From positions 4,922,501-4,986,500 of the forward strand of contig NZ_CP075184.1 of assembly GCF_020510705.1 (NCBI RefSeq): 64,000 bases of DNA, read 5' to 3'. The stretch is from Acidovorax radicis (GTDB lineage: Bacteria; Pseudomonadota; Gammaproteobacteria; Burkholderiales; Burkholderiaceae_C). This document shows positions 8,038 to 19,141 of this stretch, one piece after another; position 1 is the first letter of the stretch, and every line of letters begins with the position of its first letter. Under the pieces are notes generated by a model that saw only the letters and a list, made by a program, of their open reading frames with translations, ran no database searches and was not told where the DNA came from. Both the position numbers and the translations under genes were made by a program.

Positions 8038-8667
8038 ATGCGCATTGCCATCCTCACCTTCGACGCCTTCAACGACCTCGATTCGCTGGTGGCGTTTGGC
8101 ATGCTCAACCGCATCGCCTTGCTGGGCGACACGAACTGGCAGGTGCGCATTGCCAGCCCCACGCCGCGCGTCACGTCCATGAACGGCCTGACCATCGACG
8201 CGCACGAGGACCTCAGCCAATTGGCTGAGGCCGACGCAGTGCTGGTGGGCAGCGGCATGAAGACGCGCGAGGTGGCCAACACCCCGGCGCTGATGGACCA
8301 GCTGCGTGTGCTGAACCCCGCACGCCAGCTGCTGGCGGCACAGTGCTCCGGCACCTACTTGCTGGGCCGCCTGGGCCTGCTGGGCGGCACGCCCGCCTGT
8401 ACCGACCTGACCAGCAAGCCCTGGGTGGTGGAGTCCGGTGTGGATATCGTGCCGCGCGCGTTTGCGGCCCACGGCAACGTGGCCACGGCGGGCGGGTGCC
8501 TGGCGTCGCAGTACCTGGTGGCGTGGCTGATCGCGCGCCTCAAGGGGCTGGACGCCGCGCGCGAGGTGCTGCACTACTTTGCCCCGGTGGGCGAAAAGCA
8601 GGCGTTCATCGACCGGGCTTTCGGGCACGTGCTGCCCACGCTGGAGACCCAGGCTGTTACGGCTTGA
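8038..8667 (+). CDS. DJ-1/PfpI family protein
   Basis: This 209-residue protein begins 20 bp after the aminotransferase stop, so it is probably cotranscribed. The nucleophile elbow is clear: C103 in AAQCSGTYLLGRLG. The flavodoxin-like fold starts with MRIAILTFDAFNDLDS. The family includes isonitrile hydratases, glyoxalase III-like enzymes and regulators, and the exact activity cannot be assigned. Its place between the aminotransferase and the dehydrogenase suggests it handles an intermediate or repairs aldehyde damage. A dispersed repeat separates it from mmsA. Confidence 0.85.
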   Translation: MRIAILTFDAFNDLDSLVAFGMLNRIALLGDTNWQVRIASPTPRVTSMNGLTIDAHEDLSQLAEADAVLVGSGMKTREVANTPALMDQLRVLNPARQLLAAQCSGTYLLGRLGLLGGTPACTDLTSKPWVVESGVDIVPRAFAAHGNVATAGGCLASQYLVAWLIARLKGLDAAREVLHYFAPVGEKQAFIDRAFGHVLPTLETQAVTA

Positions 8668-8668
8668 A

Positions 8669-8722
8669 TACTATTAATTTGATAGCTTATAGTGCTTATT
8701 AGACAAGCGTTAGAGGCACTTT
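8669..8722 (-). repeat. Dispersed AGCGCTTAT repeat, copy 2 (diverged, inverted)
   Basis: The copy reads TTGATAGCTTATAGTGCTTA, then ACAAGCGTTAGAGGCAC, the consensus in reverse orientation with several changes. It lies directly after the DJ-1 gene stop and before mmsA. Confidence 0.7.
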
Positions 8723-8737
8723 TTACTCGAAATCACC

Positions 8738-10255
<1,518 letters not shown>

Positions 10256-10297
10256 GTCATTGATGTCTGACCGCTGCTTACGCAGTCTCTTCTGATT

Positions 10298-10336
10298 AAC
10301 GCCCCACAGCCCCAGCGGTTGTGGGGCGTTTGTTTT
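10298..10336 (+). terminator. Rho-independent terminator after mmsA
   Basis: An 11-bp perfect stem (AACGCCCCACA / TGTGGGGCGTT) with an 11-nt loop ends in TTTGTTTT, 43 bp after the mmsA stop. The remaining 178 bp to maeB contain a TACAAT -10-like box at 10426-10431 without a good -35. Confidence 0.85.
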
Positions 10337-10514
10337 GCACCGCGCGGTGATTGGTATGCATAAGGTCATCACAGATCCACCTGGGTAAGCAGATTCTCTT
10401 ACTAGGGTTTTTACCGCCCTCGTCCTACAATCGCAGACCCTTACAAAGCTGACAGCCCGCTGCAGACCCGCTGGAGCACGGTTTTCGCACCCACCCCTGA
10501 GTTGGAGACACTGA

Positions 10515-12833
10515 ATGCCCGAGAACACCACGGCCCAGAACAACAACAACCCCGACAAACGCGCCCAGTTGCGCCGTGCCGCTCTCGAATATCACGAGTT
10601 TCCCAAGCCCGGCAAGATCGCCATCGCCGCCACCAAGCAGATGCTGAACCAGCATGACCTGGCGTTGGCCTATTCGCCGGGCGTGGCCGCGCCTTGCGAA
10701 GAAATTGTCAAAGACCCCAACGCCGCGTTCAAATACACCGCCCGAGGCAATCTGGTGGGAGTTGTCACCAACGGCACGGCCGTGCTGGGCCTCGGCGACA
10801 TCGGGCCACTGGCCGGCAAGCCGGTGATGGAAGGCAAGGCCGTCCTGTTCAAGAAGTTCTCGGGCATCGATGTGTTTGACATCGAGATCAACGAGAAGGA
10901 CCCCGAGAAGCTGGTGGAGATCATCGCCAGCCTGGAGCCCACCTTTGGCGGCATCAACCTTGAAGACATCAAGGCGCCTGACTGCTTCTACATCGAGCGC
11001 AAGCTGCGCGAGCGCATGAAGATCCCGGTCTTCCACGATGACCAGCACGGCACGGCCATCACGGTGGGCGCTGCCATCCTCAATGGGCTCAAGGTGGCGG
11101 GCAAGGACCCGAAAAAAATCAAGCTCGTGACCTCGGGCGCCGGTGCTGCGGCCCTAGCCTGCCTGGGCCTGCTGGTCAAGCTGGGCATTCCGCGCGAGAA
11201 CATCTGGGTAACCGACCTGGCGGGCGTGGTCTATGAAGGCCGCACCGAGTTGATGGACGAGGACAAGATCCAGTTCGCGCAAAAGACCTCGGCGCGCACG
11301 CTGGGCGAAGTCATCGCAGATGCCGACGTCTTTCTGGGCCTGTCGGCGGGCGGCGTGCTCAAGCAGGACATGGTGGCCAAGATGGCCGTGCGTCCGCTGA
11401 TCTTTGCCCTGGCCAACCCCAACCCCGAAATCCAGCCCGAGGACGTGAAGGCGGTGCGTGACGACGCCATCATGGCCACGGGCCGGTCGGACTACCCGAA
11501 CCAGGTCAACAACGTTCTGTGCTTCCCCTACATCTTCCGCGGGGCACTCGACAGCGGCGCGACCACCATCACGATGGAGATGGAAATCGCTGCTGTGCAC
11601 GCGATTGCCGAGCTGGCGCAGGCGGAGCAAAGCGAAGTGGTGGCGGCCGCCTATGTGGGCGAGCCCCTGGCGTTTGGCCCCGAGTACCTGATCCCCAAGC
11701 CCTTTGACCCGCGCCTCATGATGATGATCGCGCCGGCCGTGGCCCAGGCCGCCGCAGACAGCGGCGTGGCCCTGCGCCCCATCGCGGACATGGACGCCTA
11801 CCGGGACCACCTGCAGACGTTTGTCTACGCCTCGGGCACGACCATGAAGCCCATCTTCACCGCCGCCAAGGCCGCCGTGAAGAAGCGCGTGGCCTATGCC
11901 GAGGGCGAAGAAGAACGCGTGCTGCGCGCCGCCCAGATCGTCGTGGACGAAAAGATCGCACGCCCCACGCTGATTGGCCGCCCGGCCATCATTGCCGAAC
12001 GCATCGAGAAGTTCGGCCTGCGCCTGCGCGAAGGGGTGGACTACGACATCGTCAACGTCGAGCAGGACCACCGCTATCGTGACTTCTGGCAGACCTACCA
12101 CCGCATGACCGAGCGCAAAGGTGTAACGGTGTCGATCGCCAAGATCGAGATGCGCCGCCGCCTCGCCCTGATTGGATCGATGCTGCTGCACAAGGGCGAG
12201 GTCGATGGCCTGATCGTCGGCACCTGGGGCCACACGGCGCTGCACCTGAACTACATCGACCAGGTGATTGGCAAGCGCGCGGGGGTCAACACCTACGCCT
12301 GCATGAACGGCCTGCTGCTGCCTGACCGCCAGGTGTTCCTGGTGGACACGCACGTGAACTACGACCCCACGGCCGAGCAGTTGGCCGAGATCACGGTGAT
12401 GGCCGCCGAGGAGATGATGCGGTTTGGCATCAAGCCCAAGGCGGCGCTGCTATCGCACTCCAACTTCGGCAGCAGCAACCAGCCCAGCGCAGTCAAGATG
12501 CGCCAGACGCTGGAGCTGCTGCGCATACAAGCCCCCTGGCTCGAAGTGGACGGCGAAATGCACGGCGACGTGGCGCTGGACGGCAAGGCGCGCGCGGCGA
12601 TCATGCCCCACAGCGATCTCATCGGCGACGCCAACCTGCTGGTTCTGCCCAACATCGATGCCGCCAATATTTCCTACAACCTGCTCAAGACGGCAGCGGG
12701 CGGCAACATCGCCATTGGCCCCGTGTTGCTGGGTGCCTCGCAGCCGGTGCATATCCTGACAGCCAGTACCACCGTGCGCCGCATTGTCAATATGACAGCC
12801 CTCACCGTGGCAGACGCCAACGCGTCACGATAG
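10515..12833 (+). CDS. maeB: NADP-dependent malic enzyme with phosphotransacetylase-like domain
   Basis: This 772-residue protein has the long MaeB architecture. It comprises a malic enzyme N-terminal domain (about 15-155, [12 protein letters not shown]), a NAD(P)-binding domain (about 165-405, [17 protein letters not shown]), and a phosphate acetyl/butyryltransferase-like domain from about 430 to the end. It decarboxylates malate to pyruvate with NADP reduction. The C-terminal domain usually has no transferase activity but binds acetyl-CoA as a regulator. The gene stands alone with its own leader; a perfect 14-bp palindrome follows it. Confidence 0.95.
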   Translation: MPENTTAQNNNNPDKRAQLRRAALEYHEFPKPGKIAIAATKQMLNQHDLALAYSPGVAAPCEEIVKDPNAAFKYTARGNLVGVVTNGTAVLGLGDIGPLAGKPVMEGKAVLFKKFSGIDVFDIEINEKDPEKLVEIIASLEPTFGGINLEDIKAPDCFYIERKLRERMKIPVFHDDQHGTAITVGAAILNGLKVAGKDPKKIKLVTSGAGAAALACLGLLVKLGIPRENIWVTDLAGVVYEGRTELMDEDKIQFAQKTSARTLGEVIADADVFLGLSAGGVLKQDMVAKMAVRPLIFALANPNPEIQPEDVKAVRDDAIMATGRSDYPNQVNNVLCFPYIFRGALDSGATTITMEMEIAAVHAIAELAQAEQSEVVAAAYVGEPLAFGPEYLIPKPFDPRLMMMIAPAVAQAAADSGVALRPIADMDAYRDHLQTFVYASGTTMKPIFTAAKAAVKKRVAYAEGEEERVLRAAQIVVDEKIARPTLIGRPAIIAERIEKFGLRLREGVDYDIVNVEQDHRYRDFWQTYHRMTERKGVTVSIAKIEMRRRLALIGSMLLHKGEVDGLIVGTWGHTALHLNYIDQVIGKRAGVNTYACMNGLLLPDRQVFLVDTHVNYDPTAEQLAEITVMAAEEMMRFGIKPKAALLSHSNFGSSNQPSAVKMRQTLELLRIQAPWLEVDGEMHGDVALDGKARAAIMPHSDLIGDANLLVLPNIDAANISYNLLKTAAGGNIAIGPVLLGASQPVHILTASTTVRRIVNMTALTVADANASR

Positions 12834-12843
12834 GCTCAAAGTC

Positions 12844-12876
12844 AATAGCTAGCGCTAACTTATAGCGCTAGCTATT
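12844..12876. repeat. Perfect 14-bp palindrome after maeB (repeat-family variant)
   Basis: AATAGCTAGCGCTA and its exact complement TAGCGCTAGCTATT flank the loop ACTTA. It contains the TAGCGCT core of the dispersed repeat family but is a fully symmetrical version. It lies 10 bp after the maeB stop and may work as a transcript end or 3' stabiliser. The T-run after it is weak (TTCCTTCATTT). Confidence 0.75.
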
Positions 12877-12987
12877 CCTTCATTTGCCTGCTCAATCTTT
12901 GGGCAAACGCTTGCTTTTTGAGGGCTGTTGAGTCACACTAGCGGCTCGAAATTTCGGGTTAACCCGTAGTTTCTGAAAGGTTCGTTG

Positions 12988-13395
12988 ATGCTGAAGGCTG
13001 TAGCCACCCGGGCGCGAAAAGCAGGGGTTTTGTGGGTTCTGGGTGTTGCGTTCATTTTGTGCCCGGTAGCAGGGCACGCCCGCAAACCTCCGTCTTCTAG
13101 CGGGGCGCCCGCCTCGATCGCTTTGTCCGAGTTACCGCCTCAAGGGCGCACAACGTATGCGTTGATCCGTGAAGGCGGGCCATTCCCGCATGACAAGGAC
13201 GGATCGGTTTTTGGCAATCGCGAGCGGATATTGCCCGCCCAAAAGCGGGGCTATTACCGCGAGTACACCGTCAGAACACCAGGATCGCGCGACCGGGGAG
13301 CCCGGCGCATCGTATGTGGAGGCAAGCCCCGGGTTCCGGACGCGTGCTACTACACCGGCGACCACTACGCCAGTTTTCGCGAGATCGTCGAATGA
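12988..13395 (+). CDS. Secreted guanyl-specific ribonuclease (N1/T1/barnase family)
   Basis: This 135-residue protein starts at ATG 12988, with GAAAGG upstream and an adjoining TTG as alternative. A basic n-region and hydrophobic core (about 13-29) form a signal peptide ending near GHA. The mature part matches microbial N1/T1 RNases of the RNase Sa type: E92 in YYREYTV, R106/R107 in GARRIV, and H126 in YTGDHYASF provide the expected base, arginine and acid. It would cleave RNA after guanosine in the periplasm or outside the cell. A barstar-family gene follows on the same strand, the expected intracellular inhibitor. Confidence 0.9.
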   Translation: MLKAVATRARKAGVLWVLGVAFILCPVAGHARKPPSSSGAPASIALSELPPQGRTTYALIREGGPFPHDKDGSVFGNRERILPAQKRGYYREYTVRTPGSRDRGARRIVCGGKPRVPDACYYTGDHYASFREIVE

Positions 13396-13535
13396 CCCCC
13401 GATGCGGTGCACACAGACCAGCACACAACTGGCCGCACACACCGTGCCCCATTGATTCCCCCACTCGCAGGCTGCATTCCGCAGCCTTGCGAAAAGCCAG
13501 AGTTTTGTGGACTTTATAAAGAAAGAGTAGCGGAG

Positions 13536-13961
13536 ATGCAGACGCCACTTCGTAAAGACCTGGAAACGCCACTGCGTGGCGTTCGCAACAACATCGTGCA
13601 GTCCATTCGCGCTTTTCGCGTGCAGGACCTGCAGGACGCGGCCACCGCCCTGGGTCATCATTTCTTGTACGCCAACCTGGCCCATGCACAGTCCAAACAG
13701 GACGTACTGGACCTGATTGCCGGGCAATTCACCTTTCCGGCGCATTTCGGAAAGAACTTCGATGCGTTGTATGACTGCATGACAGACCCCCTGCATAAAT
13801 CGGGCCCACAGCCTGGTTTCATCGTGGTGCTGGAGCAGATTCCTGCCACGGGCAAGTTCGACAAGGAAGCGCGCGAGCAACTGCTCGACATCTTCCGCGA
13901 CGCGGCGGACTACTGGGCTGATCGCAAGATTCCGTTCCGGTGTTTCTATTCTTTTCTGTAG
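13536..13961 (+). CDS. Barstar-family ribonuclease inhibitor
   Basis: This is a 141-residue protein. Residues about 50-140 form the barstar domain (HFGKNFDALYDCMTD, then DYWADRKIPFRCFYSFL), including the Asp/Tyr-containing helix that plugs the RNase active site in barstar. The start at 13536 is preferred (AAAGAG 8 bp upstream). An earlier in-frame ATG at 13392 overlaps the RNase stop as ATGA and would add 48 residues of low-quality sequence. The N-terminal 50 residues (QTPLRKDLETPLRGVRNN) lie outside the domain. It probably protects the cytoplasm from the upstream RNase before export. Confidence 0.9.
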   Translation: MQTPLRKDLETPLRGVRNNIVQSIRAFRVQDLQDAATALGHHFLYANLAHAQSKQDVLDLIAGQFTFPAHFGKNFDALYDCMTDPLHKSGPQPGFIVVLEQIPATGKFDKEAREQLLDIFRDAADYWADRKIPFRCFYSFL

Positions 13962-14310
13962 CCCGTTCTGCATCCACAAGCCAAGCAGAACGGGCGAACG
14001 AGGCTACCGACACCAAAGGCGTCGAGGGCATCGACATCGGTGGTGATCCTGCCGAAAAAATGCCCACCGACAAATTGGTTGATGTGTCTCCGATGGCGCT
14101 GCGCATGAGCAGCCCCTTCAACTCGGGGTATTGGCTCAGCGCCGCCTGAATTCGGCACATCCCCCTCAGGCGCTGTACCGCTCGGTGCTGGCCGCCTGAG
14201 GCGGCAGCTCAGTTCTTCGGGCTGTCCAAGCCTGCGCAGGCAGGCTTGGAGCCGCAGCCCTCAGCCCCTTCTCTCGCCTGGGCTGCGTCAGTTGCTAGCG
14301 ACTGTTAGTT
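13961..14310. other. Gene-poor interval with three palindromes
   Basis: There is no convincing gene between barstar and rsmA. The interval holds an 11-bp stem (GCCCGTTCTGC / GCAGAACGGGC, 13961-13995) that starts on the barstar stop and lacks a T-run. A CCTCAGGC/GCCTGAGG pair lies near 14165-14203. A perfect 11-bp stem with 4-nt loop (TCCAAGCCTGC / GCAGGCTTGGA) spans 14225-14250. Short open frames on both strands between 13990 and 14150 resemble no family I know. Confidence 0.6.
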
Positions 14311-14361
14311 AAATTGAGCTCTAGCGCTTATCCACAAAGCGCTAAATGCTATAAATTTATG
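14311..14361 (+). repeat. Dispersed AGCGCTTAT repeat, copy 3
   Basis: The segment reads GAGCTCTAGCGCTTATCC, then AAAGCGCTAAATGCTATAAA. Its right end overlaps the TAA stop codon of rsmA (14357-14359), so the repeat supplies the gene's stop. Confidence 0.8.
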
Positions 14362-15136
14362 AGCACACTTGTGCCAGCGCCACAAACTCGCTCACCGGCA
14401 CTTCTTCGGCGCGGCGCTGGGTGTCGAAGTGGCCGGCAAACTGACGGGCTTCGAGCCAGCGGCCTAGCGTGTGGCGCAGCAGCTTGCGGCGTTGGCTGAA
14501 GGCGACCTGCACCAGCTCTTCCAGCAGCGGCATCGACAAAGGCGCAGGCTCCGCGTGCGGCACCATGCGCACCACGGCACTGTCCACGCGCGGGGGTGGG
14601 TCAAAGCTCTCGGGGGGCACGAACAACACGTTTTCCATCGCGTAGCGCCACTGCAGCATGACCGACAGGCGCCCGTAGTCGCTGGTGGCGGGCCGGGCCA
14701 CCATGCGGTCGATCACTTCCTTTTGCAGCATGAAGTGCTGGTCCTGGATCACCTGCACGTGGTCCAGCAAATGGAACAGGATGGGCGTGGAGATGTTGTA
14801 GGGCAGATTGCCCACCACCCGCAGCCGCAGGCCGGGCTGCCCCGCCTTGTCGCGCATCGCTTGCGCCAGCGCCGTGAAGTCAACCTTGAGCACGTCCGAC
14901 TCGATCACGTCGAGTTGCCCATGCAGCCGCAGGCGCAACGCCAGATCGCGATCGAGCTCGATGACCGTCAACCGCCCCACGCGCTCGACCAGCGGCTGCG
15001 TGAGGGCCGCCAGGCCTGGTCCGATCTCGACCATCGGATCACCCGGCTGCGGCGCTATGGCCAGCACGATGTCCTGAATGATGCCCTTGTCAGCCAGAAA
15101 GTGCTGCCCAAAACGCTTGCGTGGAATGTGTTTCAA
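14357..15136 (-). CDS. rsmA: 16S rRNA dimethyladenosine transferase RsmA (KsgA)
   Basis: The protein has 259 residues when started at TTG 15136. That start has GGAG 6 bp upstream and begins at the conserved [13 protein letters not shown]. An ATG at 15217 would overlap surA. SAM motif I is [14 protein letters not shown], the catalytic motif is NLPYNIS, and the C-terminal helical domain includes [13 protein letters not shown]. It dimethylates two adjacent adenines near the 3' end of 16S rRNA. It follows surA by 40 bp; the pdxA gene that often sits between them in other proteobacteria is absent. Confidence 0.95.
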   Translation of the reverse strand: MKHIPRKRFGQHFLADKGIIQDIVLAIAPQPGDPMVEIGPGLAALTQPLVERVGRLTVIELDRDLALRLRLHGQLDVIESDVLKVDFTALAQAMRDKAGQPGLRLRVVGNLPYNISTPILFHLLDHVQVIQDQHFMLQKEVIDRMVARPATSDYGRLSVMLQWRYAMENVLFVPPESFDPPPRVDSAVVRMVPHAEPAPLSMPLLEELVQVAFSQRRKLLRHTLGRWLEARQFAGHFDTQRRAEEVPVSEFVALAQVCS

Positions 15137-15176
15137 ACAGCGCTCCGATGAATGACGTGTGCCGCTGGATTCACCT

Positions 15177-16586
15177 TCATTGCGGAGGCTCTCGGTATTC
15201 CACATACGCGCGGCCACGCAGCTCCTTAGCCCAGTTGGCGTAGGCCTCGTCGAGCTTCTTCTCGCGCACCACGCTGCGCGCCATGTCGCGTTGCTCGCGC
15301 TGGGTGAGCTTGGCTTCGCGGCGCTCCAGCAGCTGAATCAGGTGCACCCCAAAGCGGGACACCACCGGCTCGCTGATATCCCCGGGCTTGAGGGTGTCCA
15401 GCGCCTGCTCGAACTCGGGCACATAGCGGCCGGGATTGGCCCAGCCCAGGTCGCCGCCCTCTTTGGAGCTGCCGTCTTGTGAGTGTTCGCGCGCCAGGGC
15501 TGCAAAGTCGGCCTGGCCCGCCTGCACACGGCGGCGGTACTCAGCCAGCCGCGCGGCGGCGGCGCTCTCGGAGAGCTGGGGGCCGGTGCGCAGCAGGATG
15601 TGGCGCGCATGGCTCTGAACCACGGTGGTCGGCACCCCCGCGTTGACCCGTTCCACGACCTTGAGCACGTGAAATCCGGCGGGCGAACGAACCGGGCCCA
15701 CGATGGCCCCCACGGGCTGGCCCAGCGTGGAGTTCACAAACAGCTCAGGATATCGATCTGCGGGGCGCAGGCCGAGCAAGCCGCCGGCACGTGTTCCCTC
15801 GGGGGCATCGGAAAATTCGCGCGCAACAGCGGCAAAGTCTTCGCCCGCGCGCACCTTGTCTGCGGCCTGCTGCGCACGTGCCTTGCGTTCTGCCACCTGG
15901 GTGGGGGTGGCGTTTTCAGGCACCAGCACCAGCACATGGCCCAGGTTGATCTCCATCGATGCGATGTCGGTGCCTTTTTGCTCTTCGCGCAGGTATTGGT
16001 CGACATCCAGGTCGGACACCTTCACGCGGGATTCCACCTCGCGCTCACGCAGGCGCTGCAAAAGCAACTGGTTGCGCAGCTCTTCACGGAACCGCTCTTT
16101 GCTCATGCCGTCCTGGGCCAGGCGTTTGTAGAGGCCTTCCACCTCCATGTCGTTCTGGCGGGCCACGTTCTGCTCGGCCTGCGAGACGGCGTAGTCGTCC
16201 ACCTTGATGCCCGATTCACGGGCCTGCTGCAGCTGCACTTTTTCAAGGATGACACGCTCAAGGACTTCGCGCGCAATCAGGTCGCGCGGCGGCATGGCAC
16301 CACCCTGTTTGGCCAATTGGGCCTCGGCCCGTGCAAGGCGCGAGCGCACTTCGAAATTCGTCACGGGCTCGGAATTGACCACTGCCACGATGAAGTCGGC
16401 AGAGCGGGGCGCTGTGCTGACGGCACCCGCCGCAGGCAGGGTGATCGACGGGACAGTGGCCGGACGAGACAGCCCGGCGCCCTTGGCGGGCGATGTGCCA
16501 GCAGGGCGCAGGCCCTGCGCAAAAGCGCCTTGCGCGGCCACGGAGGCCAAGGTAGCAAGAACCAGGGCGATTGCACTGCGATTCAT
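15177..16586 (-). CDS. surA: Periplasmic chaperone/prolyl isomerase SurA
   Basis: This 469-residue protein is started at ATG 16586 (signal peptide about 1-24, ending AFAQ). ATG 16598, four codons earlier, is possible and lies 8 bp after the lptD stop. A SurA N-terminal helical domain (about 60-215) is followed by two parvulin domains (about 225-325 and 345-440; the second has [20 protein letters not shown]). It guides outer-membrane proteins, notably LptD, to the BAM complex. It is tightly linked to lptD upstream and rsmA downstream. Confidence 0.95.
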   Translation of the reverse strand: MNRSAIALVLATLASVAAQGAFAQGLRPAGTSPAKGAGLSRPATVPSITLPAAGAVSTAPRSADFIVAVVNSEPVTNFEVRSRLARAEAQLAKQGGAMPPRDLIAREVLERVILEKVQLQQARESGIKVDDYAVSQAEQNVARQNDMEVEGLYKRLAQDGMSKERFREELRNQLLLQRLREREVESRVKVSDLDVDQYLREEQKGTDIASMEINLGHVLVLVPENATPTQVAERKARAQQAADKVRAGEDFAAVAREFSDAPEGTRAGGLLGLRPADRYPELFVNSTLGQPVGAIVGPVRSPAGFHVLKVVERVNAGVPTTVVQSHARHILLRTGPQLSESAAAARLAEYRRRVQAGQADFAALAREHSQDGSSKEGGDLGWANPGRYVPEFEQALDTLKPGDISEPVVSRFGVHLIQLLERREAKLTQREQRDMARSVVREKKLDEAYANWAKELRGRAYVEYREPPQ

Positions 16587-16606
16587 GGTGTGGAGCATGT
16601 TGAACA

Positions 16607-18964
16607 CTAGTCGTAATTGCTGAAGCGGCTGGGTGCCGTGACCTGATCCCGAAGATTCTGGTAACGCGGGACGTTTTTCTTGAAGGTGTCGAGCGGGCTG
16701 GAGCCCAGGCTGAGGCGTGAGAAGCCCACGAATTCGATCTGGAACAGCAGGCGCGTGTTGGAAGTGGTCACGCTGCTTTGCAGACGCTCCAGCACGACAC
16801 GGCCAATCCAGCAACAGCCGTCATATTCGAGGCCCACCACAGTGTCCACCAACTTGCGGTCCTTCAGGCTGTAGTTGAGCCGGCCCACGCTGTACCAGCG
16901 CCCGCCACCCTGGCCACGGCCAGCACCCAGGTCTTTTCCTTTGTCGCCCCACAGGTCGTTGAGCGGCCACTGCCAGCCGATATCGACCTGCTCGCTGGTG
17001 TCGCGCTGAAAGCGGTAGGCCGCACTCACGGTGTGGTAGTTGCTGGGGCTGTAGCGTGCAGCGATGGTCGAGCGGATGGAATCGCGCGTCTTGGGGTTGT
17101 ATTGCACGGTGGAGTCAAAGCCCCACTGGGGTGTCCAGTTGATGCCCGCGCCAAACAACATGTCGGACAGGCGATCGCTCACGGGCGTGCCACCGGGCAG
17201 GGTCACGTTCTGGTCGGTAAAACGCAGGCGCTGCGCCATACCGAAGCGCACAGCCTCTGCACCCGTGTTCGGATCCAGCAGGCGGGTGGTCACACCCAGT
17301 GTGAGCAGGTTGTTGTCGGCCAGGCGGTCGTTGCCGCCAAACGCGTTTTCGGTATAGATGGTGGCAAAGTTGAAGTCGTTGGCCGCCGTGTCGTACACCG
17401 GCAGATAGCTCTGGTCGCGATAGGGGGTGTAGGTATAAAACGCCCGCGGCTCCAGCGTCTGCAAAAAGGCGCGCCCAAAAAACGAGGCCTCGCGCTCGAA
17501 CACCAGCCCGCTGTCCAGGCTGAACGTGGGCAGGGCGCGGCTGGCCGAGCTTTGCCCGTTCTTCAAGGCCGAATCAAATTGGTACTGCGTGGCATGCAGC
17601 TGCAGGCGCGGCGTGATGAAGCCGCCGGGCGCCAGAAACGGCCGGCTGATCTGCGCCATGGCGTAGCTGCGGTCGGCATTGGGCTGCCCCGTGAGCGCGC
17701 GCGCGGCCTCAAAGCGTGTGGCGTCCAGCTCGACACTGGCATCCAGCCCACCCCCCAGCTGCGAAGGCACATAGCGCCAATTGAGTTGGGGCATGCGGTC
17801 GTAAGGGGGCACGATCGGCGATGACACGTCTTGCAGCGTTTGCCACTTGAGGGTGCGCACGGTGGCCGTCATGTCGTTGCCACCCCATGAAAGCGAGGCA
17901 TCGTTGGGCAGCAGCCGCTGGCGCAGCGGCTCGGCCGCGCGGCCGAAATCGCGCCAGTAGTTGTCGTCGCTCACACGGTTGAGGTTGAGGTTGAGCCCCA
18001 GCGCGCCGATGTCGGTGCCAATGATGCCCTGGTGCTGACCGGAGAAGCTCCACCGCGAGCGATCGCGCAGGCGGTCGGCGAGCATGACATCGCCGCTGAT
18101 TTTTCCGCTGTAGCTCGGTTCGAGGTAGCGGAACTCGCCGCCCAGATTGGCGCCCCGTTTGGTCATGAGCGCGGCGCGCAGCGTGGCATCTCGGTTGGGC
18201 GCGATGTTCCAGTAGTAGGGCTGTCCATAGGTCACGCCGTCGCGGCTGTCGATCCCGATGGTCGGGGGCAGCAGGCCGGACTTGCGCTTGTCGGAGAGCG
18301 GAAAGGTGATGTACGGGATGGGCAGCACGGAGATGCCCTTGAACTCCAGCACCGCACCCTCGGCCGTGCCCACCTGTTCTTCGTTGTCGATATGGATGGT
18401 GGACGCGCGCAGCACCCAGTCGGGCGTCCAGCTCGCTTCATCGCCACGTTCACAGGTGGTGTAGGTCGCGTTGTGCACCACGGCCCGGTCGCGGTCGACA
18501 AAATCGACGCGCGTGGCATCGCCGTGTGCCTGCGTAGCAAGAAAACGGTACTGCGCATCGCTGAAGAACCCTTCAAACGCATCCACCCGCAACTCCAGCG
18601 CCGTGCCCTCATATACATTGCCTGCGCGGTTGATACGCACCTTGCCACTGGCCTTGGCCAGATCCTCAGGCACGTTGTAGTCGAGCCGGTCGGCATGGAT
18701 CACGGTGTCGCCACGGCGCAGCTCGGCATTGCCTTCGATGAGGGCATTCAGGTCGGTCTGGCCGCTGATGTGGTCGCCCTTGACGAACACCGGCAGCTGG
18801 GTGCGCACGGCATCCGGGATTTTCTCCTGCAGCAGGGGCGAGGTGCGCAGCGCGGGCGGGGCATCCCAGGCGCTCGGCGTGGGGTCTTGCGCCAGCGCGG
18901 CCACGGGCAAGCCACACCATGCCAACGCGACGCCATAGGCCAGCGCACGGGGCACGGGAGGCAT
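16607..18964 (-). CDS. lptD: LPS-assembly outer-membrane protein LptD
   Basis: The protein has about 785 residues from ATG 18964, giving a signal peptide (RALAYGVALAWCGLPVAALAQ region). ATG 19111 would add 49 residues. The N-terminal OstA-like domain (about 60-200, SGQTDLNALIEGNAELRRGD) precedes the large barrel. Cysteines are visible in TTCERGD and in the C-terminal pair DGCCWIG. An N-terminal Cys equivalent to E. coli C31 is not seen, so the disulfide pattern may be reduced. It inserts LPS into the outer leaflet with LptE. It is divergent from amgK, as in pseudomonads. Confidence 0.94.
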   Translation of the reverse strand: MPPVPRALAYGVALAWCGLPVAALAQDPTPSAWDAPPALRTSPLLQEKIPDAVRTQLPVFVKGDHISGQTDLNALIEGNAELRRGDTVIHADRLDYNVPEDLAKASGKVRINRAGNVYEGTALELRVDAFEGFFSDAQYRFLATQAHGDATRVDFVDRDRAVVHNATYTTCERGDEASWTPDWVLRASTIHIDNEEQVGTAEGAVLEFKGISVLPIPYITFPLSDKRKSGLLPPTIGIDSRDGVTYGQPYYWNIAPNRDATLRAALMTKRGANLGGEFRYLEPSYSGKISGDVMLADRLRDRSRWSFSGQHQGIIGTDIGALGLNLNLNRVSDDNYWRDFGRAAEPLRQRLLPNDASLSWGGNDMTATVRTLKWQTLQDVSSPIVPPYDRMPQLNWRYVPSQLGGGLDASVELDATRFEAARALTGQPNADRSYAMAQISRPFLAPGGFITPRLQLHATQYQFDSALKNGQSSASRALPTFSLDSGLVFEREASFFGRAFLQTLEPRAFYTYTPYRDQSYLPVYDTAANDFNFATIYTENAFGGNDRLADNNLLTLGVTTRLLDPNTGAEAVRFGMAQRLRFTDQNVTLPGGTPVSDRLSDMLFGAGINWTPQWGFDSTVQYNPKTRDSIRSTIAARYSPSNYHTVSAAYRFQRDTSEQVDIGWQWPLNDLWGDKGKDLGAGRGQGGGRWYSVGRLNYSLKDRKLVDTVVGLEYDGCCWIGRVVLERLQSSVTTSNTRLLFQIEFVGFSRLSLGSSPLDTFKKNVPRYQNLRDQVTAPSRFSNYD

Positions 18965-19141
18965 CGCCGCGCGCAGGCGTGCGGCCTTTGCCGTGGCGGG
19001 CCAGGTGCGGGGGGAAGGGGTCTGCACGGTAGGGGGCTTGCAGCGTGGCACGTGGGGTGATGGGGACGGTGACAGGGGAAAGGCCCCGTTTCGGGTGATG
19101 TGGGAACACACCAGGAACGGGTTTGTAAAATCGGATTATCC

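Noticed and set aside
13392..13535. N-terminal extension of barstar from the ATGA-coupled start
   Set aside because: The added 48 residues lack barstar similarity and look like random sequence; the start at 13536 has a better-spaced purine-rich site.
13940..14160. Small ORFs on both strands after barstar
   Set aside because: No ribosome site, no family resemblance, and overlapping open frames on both strands suggest chance in GC-rich DNA.
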